NCBI GenBank assembly: GCA_022826155.1
Contig: JAJDVL010000002.1
Location: 1-53,163 of the forward strand
DNA length: 53,163 nucleotides
Direction: 5' to 3'
Source: Prochlorococcaceae cyanobacterium jk18x22bins.40
GTDB lineage: Bacteria > Cyanobacteriota > Cyanobacteriia > PCC-6307 > Cyanobiaceae
Shown: positions 1 to 8,755 of the stretch, in pieces
Position numbering within the stretch: the first letter of the stretch is position 1
Layout of the letters: every line of letters starts with the position of its first letter
Translations under genes and position numbers: made by a program
The notes under the pieces: model-generated
What the model was told of the DNA's origin: nothing
The model's input: only the letters and a program-made list of their open reading frames with translations
The model's database searches: none

Positions 1-902
1 TGGCTGACAAAGTCGTAGGCACGAAGGTTCAGCGCCAAACCCACGATGCCGATGGAACTGGTCCATAAACCCATCACCGGCACAAACAGCATGAAAAAGT
101 GCAGCCACCTCTTGTTGCTGAACGCTATGCCGAAAATCTGAGACCAGAAACGGTTGGCCGTCACCATCGAATAGGTCTCTTCCGCCTGGGTCGGCTCAAA
201 TCCCTTGAACGTGTTGGCTCCGTCTCCGTCCTCAAACAGCGTGTTCTCCACCGTGGCGCCATGTATGGCGCACAGCAGCGCTCCACCCAAAATGCCGGCC
301 ACTCCCATCATGTGAAACGGGTTCAGCGTCCAGTTGTGAAAGCCCTGCAGAAACAGCAAAAACCGGAAAATCGCCGCTACCCCAAAGCTGGGAGCAAAAA
401 ACCAGCCACTCTGTCCCAACGGGTACATGAGAAACACACTCACAAACACCGCAATCGGTCCCGAGAAGGCAATGGCGTTGTAGGGACGAATCCCCACCAA
501 ACGCGCAATCTCGAACTGGCGCAGCATGAAGCCAATCAGCGCAAAGGCCCCGTGGAAGGCAACGAAGTTCCACAACCCTCCCAACTGCAACCAGCGGACA
601 AAATCCCCCTGGGCTTCCGGTCCCCACAACAGCAGCAGGCTATGGCCCAGCGCGTTGCCCGGGGTGCTCACCGCAGCAGTGAGAAAGTTGCATCCCTCCA
701 GGTAGCTGGAGGCAATGCCGTGGCTGTACCACGACGTCACAAAGGTGGTGCCGGTCAGCCATCCACCTAAAGCAAGGTACGCCGTCGGAAACAAAAGCAG
801 GCCCGACCAGCCCACAAAAACAAAACGGTCGCGCTTCAGCCAGTCATCGAGGACGTCAAACCATCCCCGTGCTGCTGGCGCTCCCCCTACAGCAATGGTC
901 AT
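1..902 (-). CDS. psbD: Photosystem II D2 protein PsbD (5' part, runs off left edge)
   Basis: D2 is one of the two reaction-centre subunits of photosystem II in the thylakoid membrane; it binds P680 chlorophylls, pheophytin and plastoquinone QA. The reading frame starts at ATG 902 and gives about 300 residues of the usual ~352. It begins [20 protein letters not shown] and contains the helices around [20 protein letters not shown] and [20 protein letters not shown], which include conserved chlorophyll- and iron-ligand histidines. No frameshift is visible. In cyanobacteria psbD usually overlaps psbC downstream, which would lie left of this window. The 5' region (903-1079) is clearly AT-richer than its surroundings and should hold the promoter. 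Identification rests on near-universal D2 sequence and is not in doubt. Confidence 0.98.
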   Translation of the reverse strand, partial: MTIAVGGAPAARGWFDVLDDWLKRDRFVFVGWSGLLLFPTAYLALGGWLTGTTFVTSWYSHGIASSYLEGCNFLTAAVSTPGNALGHSLLLLWGPEAQGDFVRWLQLGGLWNFVAFHGAFALIGFMLRQFEIARLVGIRPYNAIAFSGPIAVFVSVFLMYPLGQSGWFFAPSFGVAAIFRFLLFLQGFHNWTLNPFHMMGVAGILGGALLCAIHGATVENTLFEDGDGANTFKGFEPTQAEETYSMVTANRFWSQIFGIAFSNKRWLHFFMLFVPVMGLWTSSIGIVGLALNLRAYDFVS

Positions 903-973
903 AGGGTTTCAAAGTGTTGCAAAATCACCTTAGGAAAATCTCCAGAATTGCCTGCTGAGTACTTTTACTCAAA

Positions 974-1001
974 ATTATCTGGGAAAACTAAAATTTTTCT
1001 A
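974..1001 (-). promoter_or_regulatory. Possible psbD promoter (TAGAAA-16-GATAAT)
   Basis: On the minus strand a TAGAAA box (1001-996) lies 16 nt before GATAAT (979-974), inside an AT-rich island in otherwise GC-rich DNA. This would start transcription near 967 and leave a ~65-nt leader before the psbD ATG. Only the -10 box is close to consensus, and no transcript data are available here, so this is a weak call. Confidence 0.3.
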
Positions 1002-1079
1002 TACAGAGCCTTGGTCTCCAGCACCGCACCGAACCATTCCCTGCCCAATACACTTGCTCAGCAAGCGCTGATTGATTCG

Positions 1080-1346
1080 GTGTTCACCGTCGAAATTTCC
1101 CTCAAACGCAACCCGCTCCCACTCACTGTCCAGCGACGGGAACAAGCTGATGCAGAGGCCCTGCTGCAAAGCTTGGGAGGAGCGATGGCGTCCCAACGCT
1201 CCCAACTGCTCCGGCTCAACTGCGACGCCAGCAGTGAGCGCAAAGTTCTGCTTCTGAGTGACGAGATTGCCTCCGTGCAGATGTACGAGCGCTCCAGTGG
1301 CGGCAGTGGACGCACCCGGCGGCCTGGCTTCAGCCTGGATGCTTGA
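1080..1346 (+). CDS. UPF0367 family conserved cyanobacterial protein
   Basis: This 88-residue protein begins at GTG 1080 (VFTVEISLKRNPLPLTVQRR). It matches the cyanobacterial UPF0367 pattern of a short beta strand, a 'PxPLxVQR' segment, a helix and a final 'EIASVQMYERSS'. The function is unknown; the family is small and widespread in cyanobacteria. The frame stays open upstream of 1080, but homology begins at the GTG, so I place the start there. The stop overlaps the next gene's ATG region by 8 nt, which suggests a two-gene operon with the ABC ATPase. Confidence 0.72.
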   Translation: MFTVEISLKRNPLPLTVQRREQADAEALLQSLGGAMASQRSQLLRLNCDASSERKVLLLSDEIASVQMYERSSGGSGRTRRPGFSLDA

Positions 1347-2007
1347 GACCAAGCCTCCCTCCCCGCTGTCTCCGTCTCCCCGCGTCCCCCTGCGGATTTC
1401 CGACCTGCGGCTGCGCTGGCCCAGTGGCCCGGTTGTCCTTGACGGGTGCAGTCTGGAGTTGCCGCACCATGGCCTGTGGATGCTGGTGGGGGCCAACGGC
1501 AGCGGCAAAAGTACCCTGCTGCGGGTGATTACGGGCCTCATTCAGCCGGATTCCGGCAGGGTGGAGTGCTGCCGTCCATCCAGCCTGGTGTTTCAGAATC
1601 CCGACCATCAACTGCTGCTGCCCAGTTGCGGTGCCGATCTCCAACTGGGGATGCCCAGCCACCTGTCTTCCCCACAGCGTCAGGAGCGGGTGGGCGTTGC
1701 CCTGGAGCGGGTGGGTCTGCAGGGCTTTGCGCAACGCCCCATCCACACCCTGAGCGGTGGTCAAAAACAACGGCTTGCCATTGCCGCTGCCCTGGCCAGC
1801 GACAGCGGGTTACTTCTCCTGGATGAGCCCACGGCTCTCCTGGATCCCGAGAGCCAGCAGGAGGTACTGACGTTGGTGCGTCACCTCTGTTCGGAGGGCC
1901 TGACCGCGTTATGGGTGACCCACAGACTGGAGGAGCTGGACTGCTGTGACGGAGCTTTCCCCATGCACCAGGGCACCATTGGCTCAGCTATGGCCACTGG
2001 TGGTTGA
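1339..2007 (+). CDS. ABC transporter ATP-binding protein (CbiO/EcfA-like)
   Basis: A single ABC ATPase domain of 222 residues. Visible motifs are Walker A GANGSGKSTLLRVI, the Q-loop region 'SLVFQNPDHQLLLPS' (the FQNPD motif is typical of cobalt/ECF-type ATPases), signature LSGGQKQRLAIAAAL, Walker B LLLLDEPTALLD and a switch histidine in WVTHRLEEL. ATG 1339 was chosen because it overlaps the upstream stop and leaves only a short N-terminus before the domain. No membrane partner is encoded next to it, so it probably works with a permease encoded elsewhere. The FQNPDHQ motif suggests a cation or vitamin importer, but the substrate cannot be told. Confidence 0.85.
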   Translation: MLETKPPSPLSPSPRVPLRISDLRLRWPSGPVVLDGCSLELPHHGLWMLVGANGSGKSTLLRVITGLIQPDSGRVECCRPSSLVFQNPDHQLLLPSCGADLQLGMPSHLSSPQRQERVGVALERVGLQGFAQRPIHTLSGGQKQRLAIAAALASDSGLLLLDEPTALLDPESQQEVLTLVRHLCSEGLTALWVTHRLEELDCCDGAFPMHQGTIGSAMATGG

Positions 2008-2067
2008 CTCCGACAACCAGGAAGGGTTGCTCAAACGACAGCAGGCAAGCTAGGCTCTCCCCCGTAG

Positions 2068-2139
2068 TCCTCGGTAGCTCAGCGGTAGAGCGGTCGACTG
2101 TTAATCGATTGGTCACTGGTTCGAATCCAGTCCGGGGAG
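2068..2139 (+). tRNA. tRNA-Asn (GTT)
   Basis: A full cloverleaf can be drawn. The acceptor stem is TCCTCGG with CCGGGGA, the D-arm is GCTCAGCGGTAGAGC, the anticodon loop CTGTTAA carries GTT at 2100-2102, and the T-arm is ACTGG-TTCGAAT-CCAGT, with discriminator G at 2139. The next three bases (2140-2142) are CCA, so the 3' end appears to be genome-encoded. It stands alone between the ABC ATPase and rpaA. Confidence 0.97.
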
Positions 2140-2298
2140 CCATTTTACGACCGCCAGCCTCCGTGGCGACGAGGGCCGCCCATCCATCCGTTGGTGGCGA
2201 ACATGGGGGGCATGGGCGGACACGGAAGCACTGGCAGACGGCAGGAAGACCCCGAGCATGGTCAATTTGTGTATTTGCAAACCCAAGGCGCCTGATTG

Positions 2299-2316
2299 CC
2301 GGCCCTCCCCGGCCGG
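2299..2316. repeat. Inverted repeat CCGGCC-6-GGCCGG upstream of rpaA
   Basis: A perfect 6-bp palindromic stem (2299-2304 with 2311-2316) separated by CTCCCC lies about 85 nt before the rpaA ATG. It has no trailing T-run, so it is not a classic terminator. It could be the end of the tRNA-Asn transcript, a regulator site or chance. The rest of the 2140-2400 gap contains no gene that I can support. Confidence 0.3.
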
Positions 2317-2400
2317 GACCACTAAGATTCCCTTGAAGAAAATTCTGACGTTTTGATCCGCCAATCCTGGTGGACTCTTCTCAATCCCTTGCTTCTGCCC

Positions 2401-3246
2401 ATGAGGTCCAACATTCTCTTCATAGAAGACGACCAGGATATGCGCCAGTTGGTGGCGGGAAGCCTGAAGCACGCCGGCTTTGATGTGCAACTGGCCGAGG
2501 ATGGTGTCAAGGGTCAGGCCCTGGCCATGCAAAGCAGCCCCGACCTGATCATCCTGGACTTGATGCTGCCCCTGGTGGATGGTCTCACCCTCTGCCAGCG
2601 TCTGAGACGGGATAGCCGCACCTCTCAGGTGCCCATCCTCATGCTCACGGCTTTGGCCAGCACCAAAGACAAGGTGAGCGGTTTTAACTCGGGCGCCGAT
2701 GATTATCTCGCCAAGCCGTTTGAACTGGACGAGCTGCTGGCCCGGATCAAGGTGCTGTTGCGGCGCAGTGACCACTCGCCATTCTCGGCAAAGAACACGG
2801 AAATCCTGAATTTTGGTCCGCTTACCCTGATCCCGGAACGCTTTGAGGTCATCTGGTTTGGTAAACCCGTGCGCCTCACCCACCTGGAGTTTGAACTGCT
2901 CCACTGCCTCCTGCAGCGCCACGGCCAGACGGTGGCCCCCTCCTTGATTCTCAAAGACGTGTGGGGGTACGACCCGGACGACGACATTGAGACCATCCGC
3001 GTCCATATCCGCCACCTGCGCACCAAGCTGGAGCCCAACCCCCGCAAGCCCACCTACATCAAGACCGTTTACGGGGCCGGCTACTGCCTGGAGCTCCCCG
3101 GAGATCCTGCAGCGGCGGAGCGCTACCACAACGAACTCGCCTTGGCCCAAGAGGCAAGCGCGGAAAGCGCCAATAACGGGGCCAACAACAAGGAGGCGGC
3201 GCCAATCTCCGGTTTTAGCGCTGCACCAACCCGCCCAGGAGGGTGA
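2401..3246 (+). CDS. rpaA: OmpR-family response regulator RpaA
   Basis: RpaA is the DNA-binding output regulator of the cyanobacterial circadian clock, phosphorylated through SasA, and controls global day/night expression. The 281-residue product has an N-terminal receiver (acidic pair D10/D11, phospho-acceptor D53 in LIILDLMLP, lysine in the AKPFELDEL segment) and a C-terminal winged helix ending in [15 protein letters not shown]. The stretches [20 protein letters not shown] and [20 protein letters not shown] are characteristic of RpaA. ATG 2401 was preferred over the upstream TTG 2353 because the receiver starts immediately. A ~35-residue polar tail follows the DNA-binding domain, and its last codons overlap the convergent holB by 32 nt. 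The position beside holB-tmk fits the picocyanobacterial rpaA locus. Confidence 0.9.
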   Translation: MRSNILFIEDDQDMRQLVAGSLKHAGFDVQLAEDGVKGQALAMQSSPDLIILDLMLPLVDGLTLCQRLRRDSRTSQVPILMLTALASTKDKVSGFNSGADDYLAKPFELDELLARIKVLLRRSDHSPFSAKNTEILNFGPLTLIPERFEVIWFGKPVRLTHLEFELLHCLLQRHGQTVAPSLILKDVWGYDPDDDIETIRVHIRHLRTKLEPNPRKPTYIKTVYGAGYCLELPGDPAAAERYHNELALAQEASAESANNGANNKEAAPISGFSAAPTRPGG

Positions 3247-4192
3247 CCTCCCAGGCCAGACGGGGCTGCACATAGCCCCTCAATTGCCGGTGAAGGCGCT
3301 CCAGATCCCTCATCCTCGCCCCGATCAAGGACGGATCCCCATGCCCCCGTCTCCACAGATGCTGCTGCCACCAGCCAATGAGCCAGAGTTGCTGCTCCAG
3401 ATCCAGGCGCTCGGCAATGTTCCTGGCCAACGTCAAGGCCTGATGAGGCGTCTCCAAGGGCTGCTCCAATAGCGCCCGCTGGTCAGGTGCCAGGGCTTGC
3501 CACTGTTGCCGGTGGCGGAGCAACTCCCCCGGACTGCCGGCCGCCAAGGCCAGGAGTTCCGGGGAGTCTTCCTCCTCAGGGTACTCCAGGCCCCGCAGCA
3601 CTTGCTGCATTGCTGCCGGGGAGAGGGAACGGAAATTGACCATATGGCAGCGGGACAGGATGGTGGCGAGAACATGGCTGCGGCTGGGGGCCAGCAACAC
3701 CAGCAGGCCGCCACCGGGTTCCTCCAGGGTTTTGAGCAAAGCGTTGGCTGCTGCCTCATGGAGACGCTCCACCCCGTCCAACAGCGCACAGGAGCGCTGT
3801 CCCTGCAGAGGATTACGGGCCAGGAAACGACCCACGTCCCGCACCTGTTCCAAACGCAACTGGGGGAGGCCCCGCTTTTTGAGGCCTTGACCATCTGCTT
3901 CCGCAGCGGTCAGCAGACGGCCCTGGCTGCTGTAGGTGGGTTCCACAATCAGCAAGTCGGGGTGATTGCCCTCCTCCAGCCGCCGCCGCTGGGCAGGATC
4001 CCCTTGCGCACGGCCACTCAGAACAGCCTCCAGGAACCGTAAAGCCGTTCGGCGACGACCCACCCCGTGGGGGCCGCAAAACAGGTAGGCCGGCGCCTGG
4101 CGCTGCTTCTCCAGGCTGGCCTGCAGTAATTCCACGGCCTGCTCCTGACCAGTCACATCGGCAAAGACGGTCCCGGAGACTGGGGCGCTCAT
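3215..4192 (-). CDS. holB: DNA polymerase III delta' subunit
   Basis: This is the clamp-loader subunit that acts as the stator for loading the beta clamp. The protein has 325 residues with an AAA+ fold. The P-loop-like stretch [14 protein letters not shown] lacks the Walker lysine, as expected for delta', which does not hydrolyse ATP. The SRC motif appears in [12 protein letters not shown] and supplies the arginine finger to the neighbouring ATPase subunit. No Cys4 zinc module is evident between the P-loop and SRC, which is common in cyanobacteria. It follows tmk with a 6-nt gap, so the two are probably co-transcribed, as in many bacteria. Confidence 0.88.
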   Translation of the reverse strand: MSAPVSGTVFADVTGQEQAVELLQASLEKQRQAPAYLFCGPHGVGRRRTALRFLEAVLSGRAQGDPAQRRRLEEGNHPDLLIVEPTYSSQGRLLTAAEADGQGLKKRGLPQLRLEQVRDVGRFLARNPLQGQRSCALLDGVERLHEAAANALLKTLEEPGGGLLVLLAPSRSHVLATILSRCHMVNFRSLSPAAMQQVLRGLEYPEEEDSPELLALAAGSPGELLRHRQQWQALAPDQRALLEQPLETPHQALTLARNIAERLDLEQQLWLIGWWQQHLWRRGHGDPSLIGARMRDLERLHRQLRGYVQPRLAWEVTLLGGLVQR

Positions 4193-4198
4193 CCTGCT

Positions 4199-4825
4199 TC
4201 AGGCCGCAAAGGCGCTGCGGGTGGCCGCCTGGATGGCAGCTTCCACAGCGGCGCAGGCTTCCCCAGCCGGGATTCGCCGCCAGCCTCGCTCCCTTGCCAA
4301 CTGCCGGAAGCCGTGGGCCACCCGCTGGGCAAAGTCCAACCCGGCACCCTCAAAACGGTCTTGGCCTTGTGGGGATTTGCGGGCACGGGCTTGTTGGGGG
4401 GGGAGGTCCAACCAAAGGGTGAGATCCGGCGTCAGGCCACCAGTGGCCACCTGCTCCAAGGTGTGGACGAGATCCAAGTCACAGCCACGGCCATAGCCTT
4501 GGTAGGCCACGGTGGAGCCGCTAAAGCGGTCACTCACCACCCAGTGGCCCGCGTTGAGGGCTGGACGGATCACGGCCTCCACATGTTGAGCCCTGTCCGC
4601 AGCAAACAACAGGAGTTCGGCGCGGCTGTGAACTGTCAACCGGCGACTGAGCAGGATGGGGTACAACTGCTCACCCAGGGGGGTCCCACCAGGTTCTCGG
4701 GTCACCAGCAGTCTGGCGCCAGCGGGCATGAGCCCGGAGCGGGGTAACCAGTGGCGCAGGCGTTCCACCTGGCTGGATTTGCCCGCACCGTCAACGCCCT
4801 CGAGCACCAAAAAGCGACCAGGCAT
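4199..4825 (-). CDS. tmk: Thymidylate kinase
   Basis: The enzyme phosphorylates dTMP to dTDP. The 208-residue product begins at ATG 4825 (MPGRFLVLEGVDGAGKSSQV). It shows P-loop GVDGAGKSSQ, the TREPGGTPLGEQL motif, the substrate-binding VSDRFSGSTVAYQGYGRG, and a LID segment PPQQARARKSPQGQDRFE. A TTG 33 nt upstream is possible but would add only 11 non-homologous residues. A run of eight G (C on the coding strand) sits in the PPQQ codons. Together with thyX at 48 kb the cell has a complete FAD-dependent route to dTTP. Confidence 0.93.
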   Translation of the reverse strand: MPGRFLVLEGVDGAGKSSQVERLRHWLPRSGLMPAGARLLVTREPGGTPLGEQLYPILLSRRLTVHSRAELLLFAADRAQHVEAVIRPALNAGHWVVSDRFSGSTVAYQGYGRGCDLDLVHTLEQVATGGLTPDLTLWLDLPPQQARARKSPQGQDRFEGAGLDFAQRVAHGFRQLARERGWRRIPAGEACAAVEAAIQAATRSAFAA

Positions 4826-4872
4826 GGTGAGCGGTCCCAATCCCCTCTGTACTGGCAAAGGTTGCCCATCAA

Positions 4873-5733
4873 CTAGACCATCTTACTTGTCCGGCGAAGG
4901 GCGCCAAGGTAGAGGAGCACCGTCCCGAACATGATGAGGCTATAGGTGGCTGCCGGCACGACCGTAAGGCCACCACCGAACAGCAGAACGCCGACTGCAA
5001 TGGCCATGGTGCCGTTTTGCAGTCCACATTCAATGGTGATGGCAATGCGCTGCTTGGGACCGGACGCCAAGCCACGGGCAATGGTCCAGGCCACAGCCAT
5101 CATCACCACGTTCAACACCAGGGTCACCAGACCGGCTTGGGCAAAGTAGGGAACAATGTCGTTCCGCGCTTCAGCCACCGCTCCCAACAGCACCAGGACA
5201 AACAGCACGACGGATAGCTTGCGGGCCTGCTGCCGCAGCCGTCGCACAGCGGGCTGGGCCAGATGGTGGGTCAGTAGACCCACCATCACCGGAAGGGTAA
5301 CGATGGCAAACACCTGAAGTGCCGTGCTGGTGACAGAAAAATCACCCAGGCTGTCGCCACCCATGAATTGATGGTGGGACAACGCCACAATCAAGGGAAC
5401 CGTCACCACGCTCACCACGCTGGTGACCGCTGTCAGGGAAATGGACAGCGCCACATCACCACCCGCAAACGCCGTCAGCACGTTGGAGGTGACACCGCCA
5501 GGCACAGCGGCGATGAGCATCACCCCCAGCGCCAACTCTGGCGCCATCGGCCAGGTGCTGGCCAAAGCAAAGCCGACGATCGGCAGTAGGACCACCTGGG
5601 AGAGGATGCCCACCAGAACGTCCCTTGGCTGCCGGGCAACACGGAAGAAGTCGTCAATCGTGAGACCAAGGCCCAGGCTGAACATGATGAACGCCAGGGC
5701 AACCGGTAAGCCCACGTCCGTCAGTTGTCCCAT
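4873..5733 (-). CDS. BASS-family (bile acid:Na+ symporter-like) transporter
   Basis: A 286-residue, very hydrophobic protein with about nine or ten membrane segments. It has features of the BASS superfamily: an N-terminal MFSLGLGLTIDDFFRV, the crossover region GGVTSNVLTAFAGGDVALS, and a second GxQNG-type motif ECGLQNGTMAIAVGVLLFGG. Members of this group carry organic anions (for example bicarbonate, pyruvate or pantothenate-like acids) with sodium; the substrate here cannot be inferred. The gene lies between tmk and a P-type ATPase and interrupts the order I expect in picocyanobacteria. The frame is intact. Confidence 0.82.
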   Translation of the reverse strand: MGQLTDVGLPVALAFIMFSLGLGLTIDDFFRVARQPRDVLVGILSQVVLLPIVGFALASTWPMAPELALGVMLIAAVPGGVTSNVLTAFAGGDVALSISLTAVTSVVSVVTVPLIVALSHHQFMGGDSLGDFSVTSTALQVFAIVTLPVMVGLLTHHLAQPAVRRLRQQARKLSVVLFVLVLLGAVAEARNDIVPYFAQAGLVTLVLNVVMMAVAWTIARGLASGPKQRIAITIECGLQNGTMAIAVGVLLFGGGLTVVPAATYSLIMFGTVLLYLGALRRTSKMV

Positions 5734-5784
5734 GTTTTTTTGTGCCTGTCCGGGTTACGCCGCCAATCCTATCTGGGACATTCC

Positions 5785-8154
5785 TCATACCTTTTCCCGC
5801 AAGGGTCGCCAAGACAGAAGCAGGGCGTTGGTGACCACGCTGATGGAACTGACGGCCATCAGGAACGCAGCCAACGGGGGAAGCAGGACCCAGCCCAGGC
5901 TGGGCAGAAGCAGACCCATGGCCAGGGGGAGGGCCAGGCTGTTGTAGGCAAAGGCCCAGAACAGGTTCTGGCGCACCTTGGTCATGGTGGCCCGGGCCAG
6001 GAGGAGGGCATCCGCCAGACCGGCCAGGCCTTCGCCCATCACCACCAGATCAGCCGTGTCCTGGGCAATCTGGGTACCGGTGCCCACCGCGATGCCCAGA
6101 TCCGCACAGGCGAGAGCCAGGGCATCGTTGATCCCGTCCCCCACCATGGCCACACAGCGGCCCTGGGTGCGCAGTTGCTCAATCACTTGACCCTTGCCCT
6201 GGGGGCGGGTGTCGGCGATCACGTCCTGGGGCCCGAGGCCGACACGGTGGGCCAGGTGTTCAACAGCAGCGCGGCGATCCCCGCTGAGTAGGCGCAGCTC
6301 CAGGCCCATGGCCCGCAACCGCGCCATGGTGGCAGGTGCATCCTGGCGCAGGGGGTCTGCCACGGTCAGGAGCCCCAGGATTTGGGTGGTACTGGCCAGG
6401 GCCATCACGGCCTGACCGGCTTGCTCCCACTCCCGCAGGCAATCCTGAAAAGACGGATCCATGGTCAGACCCTGCTGTTCCAGCCAGTCCGGACGTCCCA
6501 GGGTGAACCTCTCGCCAGCCACGACGCCATGCACCCCCAGGCCTGCTTCCGTGCGGCTGTCCTGCACTGGGAGGAGGGGGAGCTGCCGCTCCTGGGCTGC
6601 CTGGATCAGCGCATGGGCCAGGGGGTGCTGGGTCTGCTGCTCCAGACTGGCAGCCCACTGCAAAAGCAGCGTTTCCCTGGCTGTGGCGCCGTCTTGCTCC
6701 CAAGTGGGCGACGGCGCCACAGCCTGCAACAAGGGGCGGCCGATGGTCAAGGTGCCGGTCTTGTCCAGGACCACCGTGTCCAGCCGGGCGGCAGCTTCCA
6801 GCACGTCACCGCCGCGAAACAACAGACCGGCCTTGGCGCCCCGCCCTGTGGCCACACTCACCACCGTTGGTGTGGCCAACCCCAACGCACAGGGACAGGC
6901 CACCACCAACACGGCAACAGCCAGTTGGAGACCCAGCCCCAGGGGTGTAGTGCCCAGGCCCATGTCCCCATGGCCATGGGCCTGGTTGGAGATGGTCAAC
7001 ACCGTGGGCCAGAGACGGGCTCCCCAGAGCCACCAGAACAAAAGGGTGAAGGCAGCCAAGGCCAGCACGCCGTAGCAAAACCGTCCCGCCACCTGATCCG
7101 CCAGTCGCTGGATGGGGGCCTTGCGGCTCTGGGCCTGCTCCACAAGGTACACAAGACGGGCCAGGCTGGTCTTGGCGCCGGCCTGCTCCACCCTGACCAC
7201 CAACGGGCCAGTGAGGTTGCGGCAACCAGCAGCGACCTTGTCTCCGGGGCTCGCCTCCACCGGCAGAGGCTCGCCCGTGAGGCTGGCCAAATCAAGGCTG
7301 GAGCGTCCGGCCAGAATGGTGCCGTCCACTGGAATCCGATCCCCCGGCAGCAAGAGCAGGCGGTCTTGTTCCCTTAGCGCCGCAGCCCGTACAGGCCGGT
7401 GGTTGCAGGCCAACAATTGATTGGGCTCTGCCGCCGTCGCTTCCGGCCCCACCAACAGGCGGGCGGTCTCCGGCTGCAGGTCCATCAACTGTCGCAGGGC
7501 CAGGCCGGTGCGACGGCGGGCCCGCTCCTCCAAAAATCTGCCCAGCAGAACAAAGCCCAGCAGCATGACCGCCTCGTCAAAAAAGCATGGCCAGCCCACT
7601 GCAGGCCACAACAAGGCCACCAGACTGGAGCCATAGGCGCTGGTGATGCCCAGCCCCACCAGGCTGTCCATGGTGGGAATCCCATGGCGCAAGACTCGCC
7701 AACCGCCTGTGAGGATGGCGCGACCGGGACCAGCCAAGGCAACCGTGGCCACCACCCCGTGGAACACCATGGAGTCCAACAGCGGCAAGGTCCACTGCTG
7801 GACCATGGCCAGATGGGCCAGGCCCGAGATGGCCATGAGAGCCAGGGCCACCATGAGGCGGCGCCAGCGGCTCCACCAGCCATGGTTCAAGGAAGGGGTC
7901 TCCACCATGGCCTGCTCCTGATCCCGCAGCCGGGCCGGGAAGCCGATGCCTTGCAGCGCCGCGGTCAACTGGCGGGGATCCGCCGGTGTCTGGGGATCCA
8001 GGCCCACGGCAGCGGTGCGGGTGAGCAGGTTCACCGCAACTCCACTCACGCCGTGGTGCTCTGTGAGACGGCGCTCCACCGCGTGGACACACCCGCCACA
8101 CTTCATCCCCTCAATCTCCAGAAGGATATGTTCGGAATGGGCCGAGGTCTTCAT
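5785..8154 (-). CDS. Copper-type P1B ATPase (CtaA/PacS-like)
   Basis: Pumps a soft metal, most likely Cu(I), across a cyanobacterial membrane. The 789-residue protein has one N-terminal heavy-metal-associated domain with GMKCGGCV (C19, C22), the transmembrane metal site ACPCALGLATP, the phosphorylation motif DKTGTLT, and the hinge GDGINDALALACADLGIAVG. In cyanobacteria two such pumps, CtaA (import) and PacS (thylakoid), deliver copper to plastocyanin and cytochrome oxidase. The sequence alone does not tell me which one this is. It is divergently transcribed from ycf3 with only 53 nt between the starts, so the two promoters must be packed together. Confidence 0.9.
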   Translation of the reverse strand: MKTSAHSEHILLEIEGMKCGGCVHAVERRLTEHHGVSGVAVNLLTRTAAVGLDPQTPADPRQLTAALQGIGFPARLRDQEQAMVETPSLNHGWWSRWRRLMVALALMAISGLAHLAMVQQWTLPLLDSMVFHGVVATVALAGPGRAILTGGWRVLRHGIPTMDSLVGLGITSAYGSSLVALLWPAVGWPCFFDEAVMLLGFVLLGRFLEERARRRTGLALRQLMDLQPETARLLVGPEATAAEPNQLLACNHRPVRAAALREQDRLLLLPGDRIPVDGTILAGRSSLDLASLTGEPLPVEASPGDKVAAGCRNLTGPLVVRVEQAGAKTSLARLVYLVEQAQSRKAPIQRLADQVAGRFCYGVLALAAFTLLFWWLWGARLWPTVLTISNQAHGHGDMGLGTTPLGLGLQLAVAVLVVACPCALGLATPTVVSVATGRGAKAGLLFRGGDVLEAAARLDTVVLDKTGTLTIGRPLLQAVAPSPTWEQDGATARETLLLQWAASLEQQTQHPLAHALIQAAQERQLPLLPVQDSRTEAGLGVHGVVAGERFTLGRPDWLEQQGLTMDPSFQDCLREWEQAGQAVMALASTTQILGLLTVADPLRQDAPATMARLRAMGLELRLLSGDRRAAVEHLAHRVGLGPQDVIADTRPQGKGQVIEQLRTQGRCVAMVGDGINDALALACADLGIAVGTGTQIAQDTADLVVMGEGLAGLADALLLARATMTKVRQNLFWAFAYNSLALPLAMGLLLPSLGWVLLPPLAAFLMAVSSISVVTNALLLSWRPLREKV

Positions 8155-8207
8155 CCCATCAGCCTAAGGACCAGGCAGGATAGACGACCATCCCTGTCGA
8201 GACCAAC

Positions 8208-8729
8208 ATGGCCCGTAGTCAACGGAACGACAACTTCATTGATAAGAGCTTCACCGTGATGGCAGACCTGATCCTCAAGGTGCTGCCCACGGATCGGCGC
8301 TCCAAGGAGGCCTTTGCCTATTACCGCGACGGGATGAGTGCCCAGGCCGATGGGGAGTATGCCGAGGCCATGGAAAATTTCGCCGAGGCGCTGCGGCTGG
8401 AGGAGGATCCCAACGACCGCAGTTGGATTCTCTACAACATGGGCCTGGTGCATTCCAGCAATGGTGAGCACCAGCAGGCTCTGGAGCATTACGAGCAAGC
8501 CCTGGCCTTGAACGCCAAAATGCCCCAGGCGCTGAACAATATCGCCGTCATCTATCATCATCTCGGCAACCAGGCCGAGCAGCAGGGAGAGTCCGATGTC
8601 ATGGACCGCTACTACAGCCAGGCCGCGGAGTACTGGACCAGGGCCATCCGCCTGGCCCCCAATAACTACCTGGAGGCCCAAAACTGGCTGAAAACCAGTG
8701 GGCGCGGCAGTGTTGACGTGCTGATTTGA
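8208..8729 (+). CDS. ycf3: Photosystem I assembly protein Ycf3
   Basis: Ycf3 is a thylakoid-associated TPR chaperone for assembly of PsaA/PsaB. The 173-residue product starts [20 protein letters not shown], the family hallmark. It contains three tetratricopeptide repeats, seen around [40 protein letters not shown] and [20 protein letters not shown]. It ends with [20 protein letters not shown]. Length and ends match the family (168-173 residues). Confidence 0.96.
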   Translation: MARSQRNDNFIDKSFTVMADLILKVLPTDRRSKEAFAYYRDGMSAQADGEYAEAMENFAEALRLEEDPNDRSWILYNMGLVHSSNGEHQQALEHYEQALALNAKMPQALNNIAVIYHHLGNQAEQQGESDVMDRYYSQAAEYWTRAIRLAPNNYLEAQNWLKTSGRGSVDVLI

Positions 8730-8755
8730 CAGCAGTCGAGCCTCGGCTCAGGCAC

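Noticed and set aside
1080-1346. Start of the UPF0367 gene at 948
   Set aside because: The first 44 codons overlap the AT-rich psbD promoter region and show no similarity; family homology begins at GTG 1080.
6382-8259. Long plus-strand frames opposite the copper ATPase
   Set aside because: Gln/His/Gly-rich translations with no domain; the minus strand has all P-type ATPase motifs.
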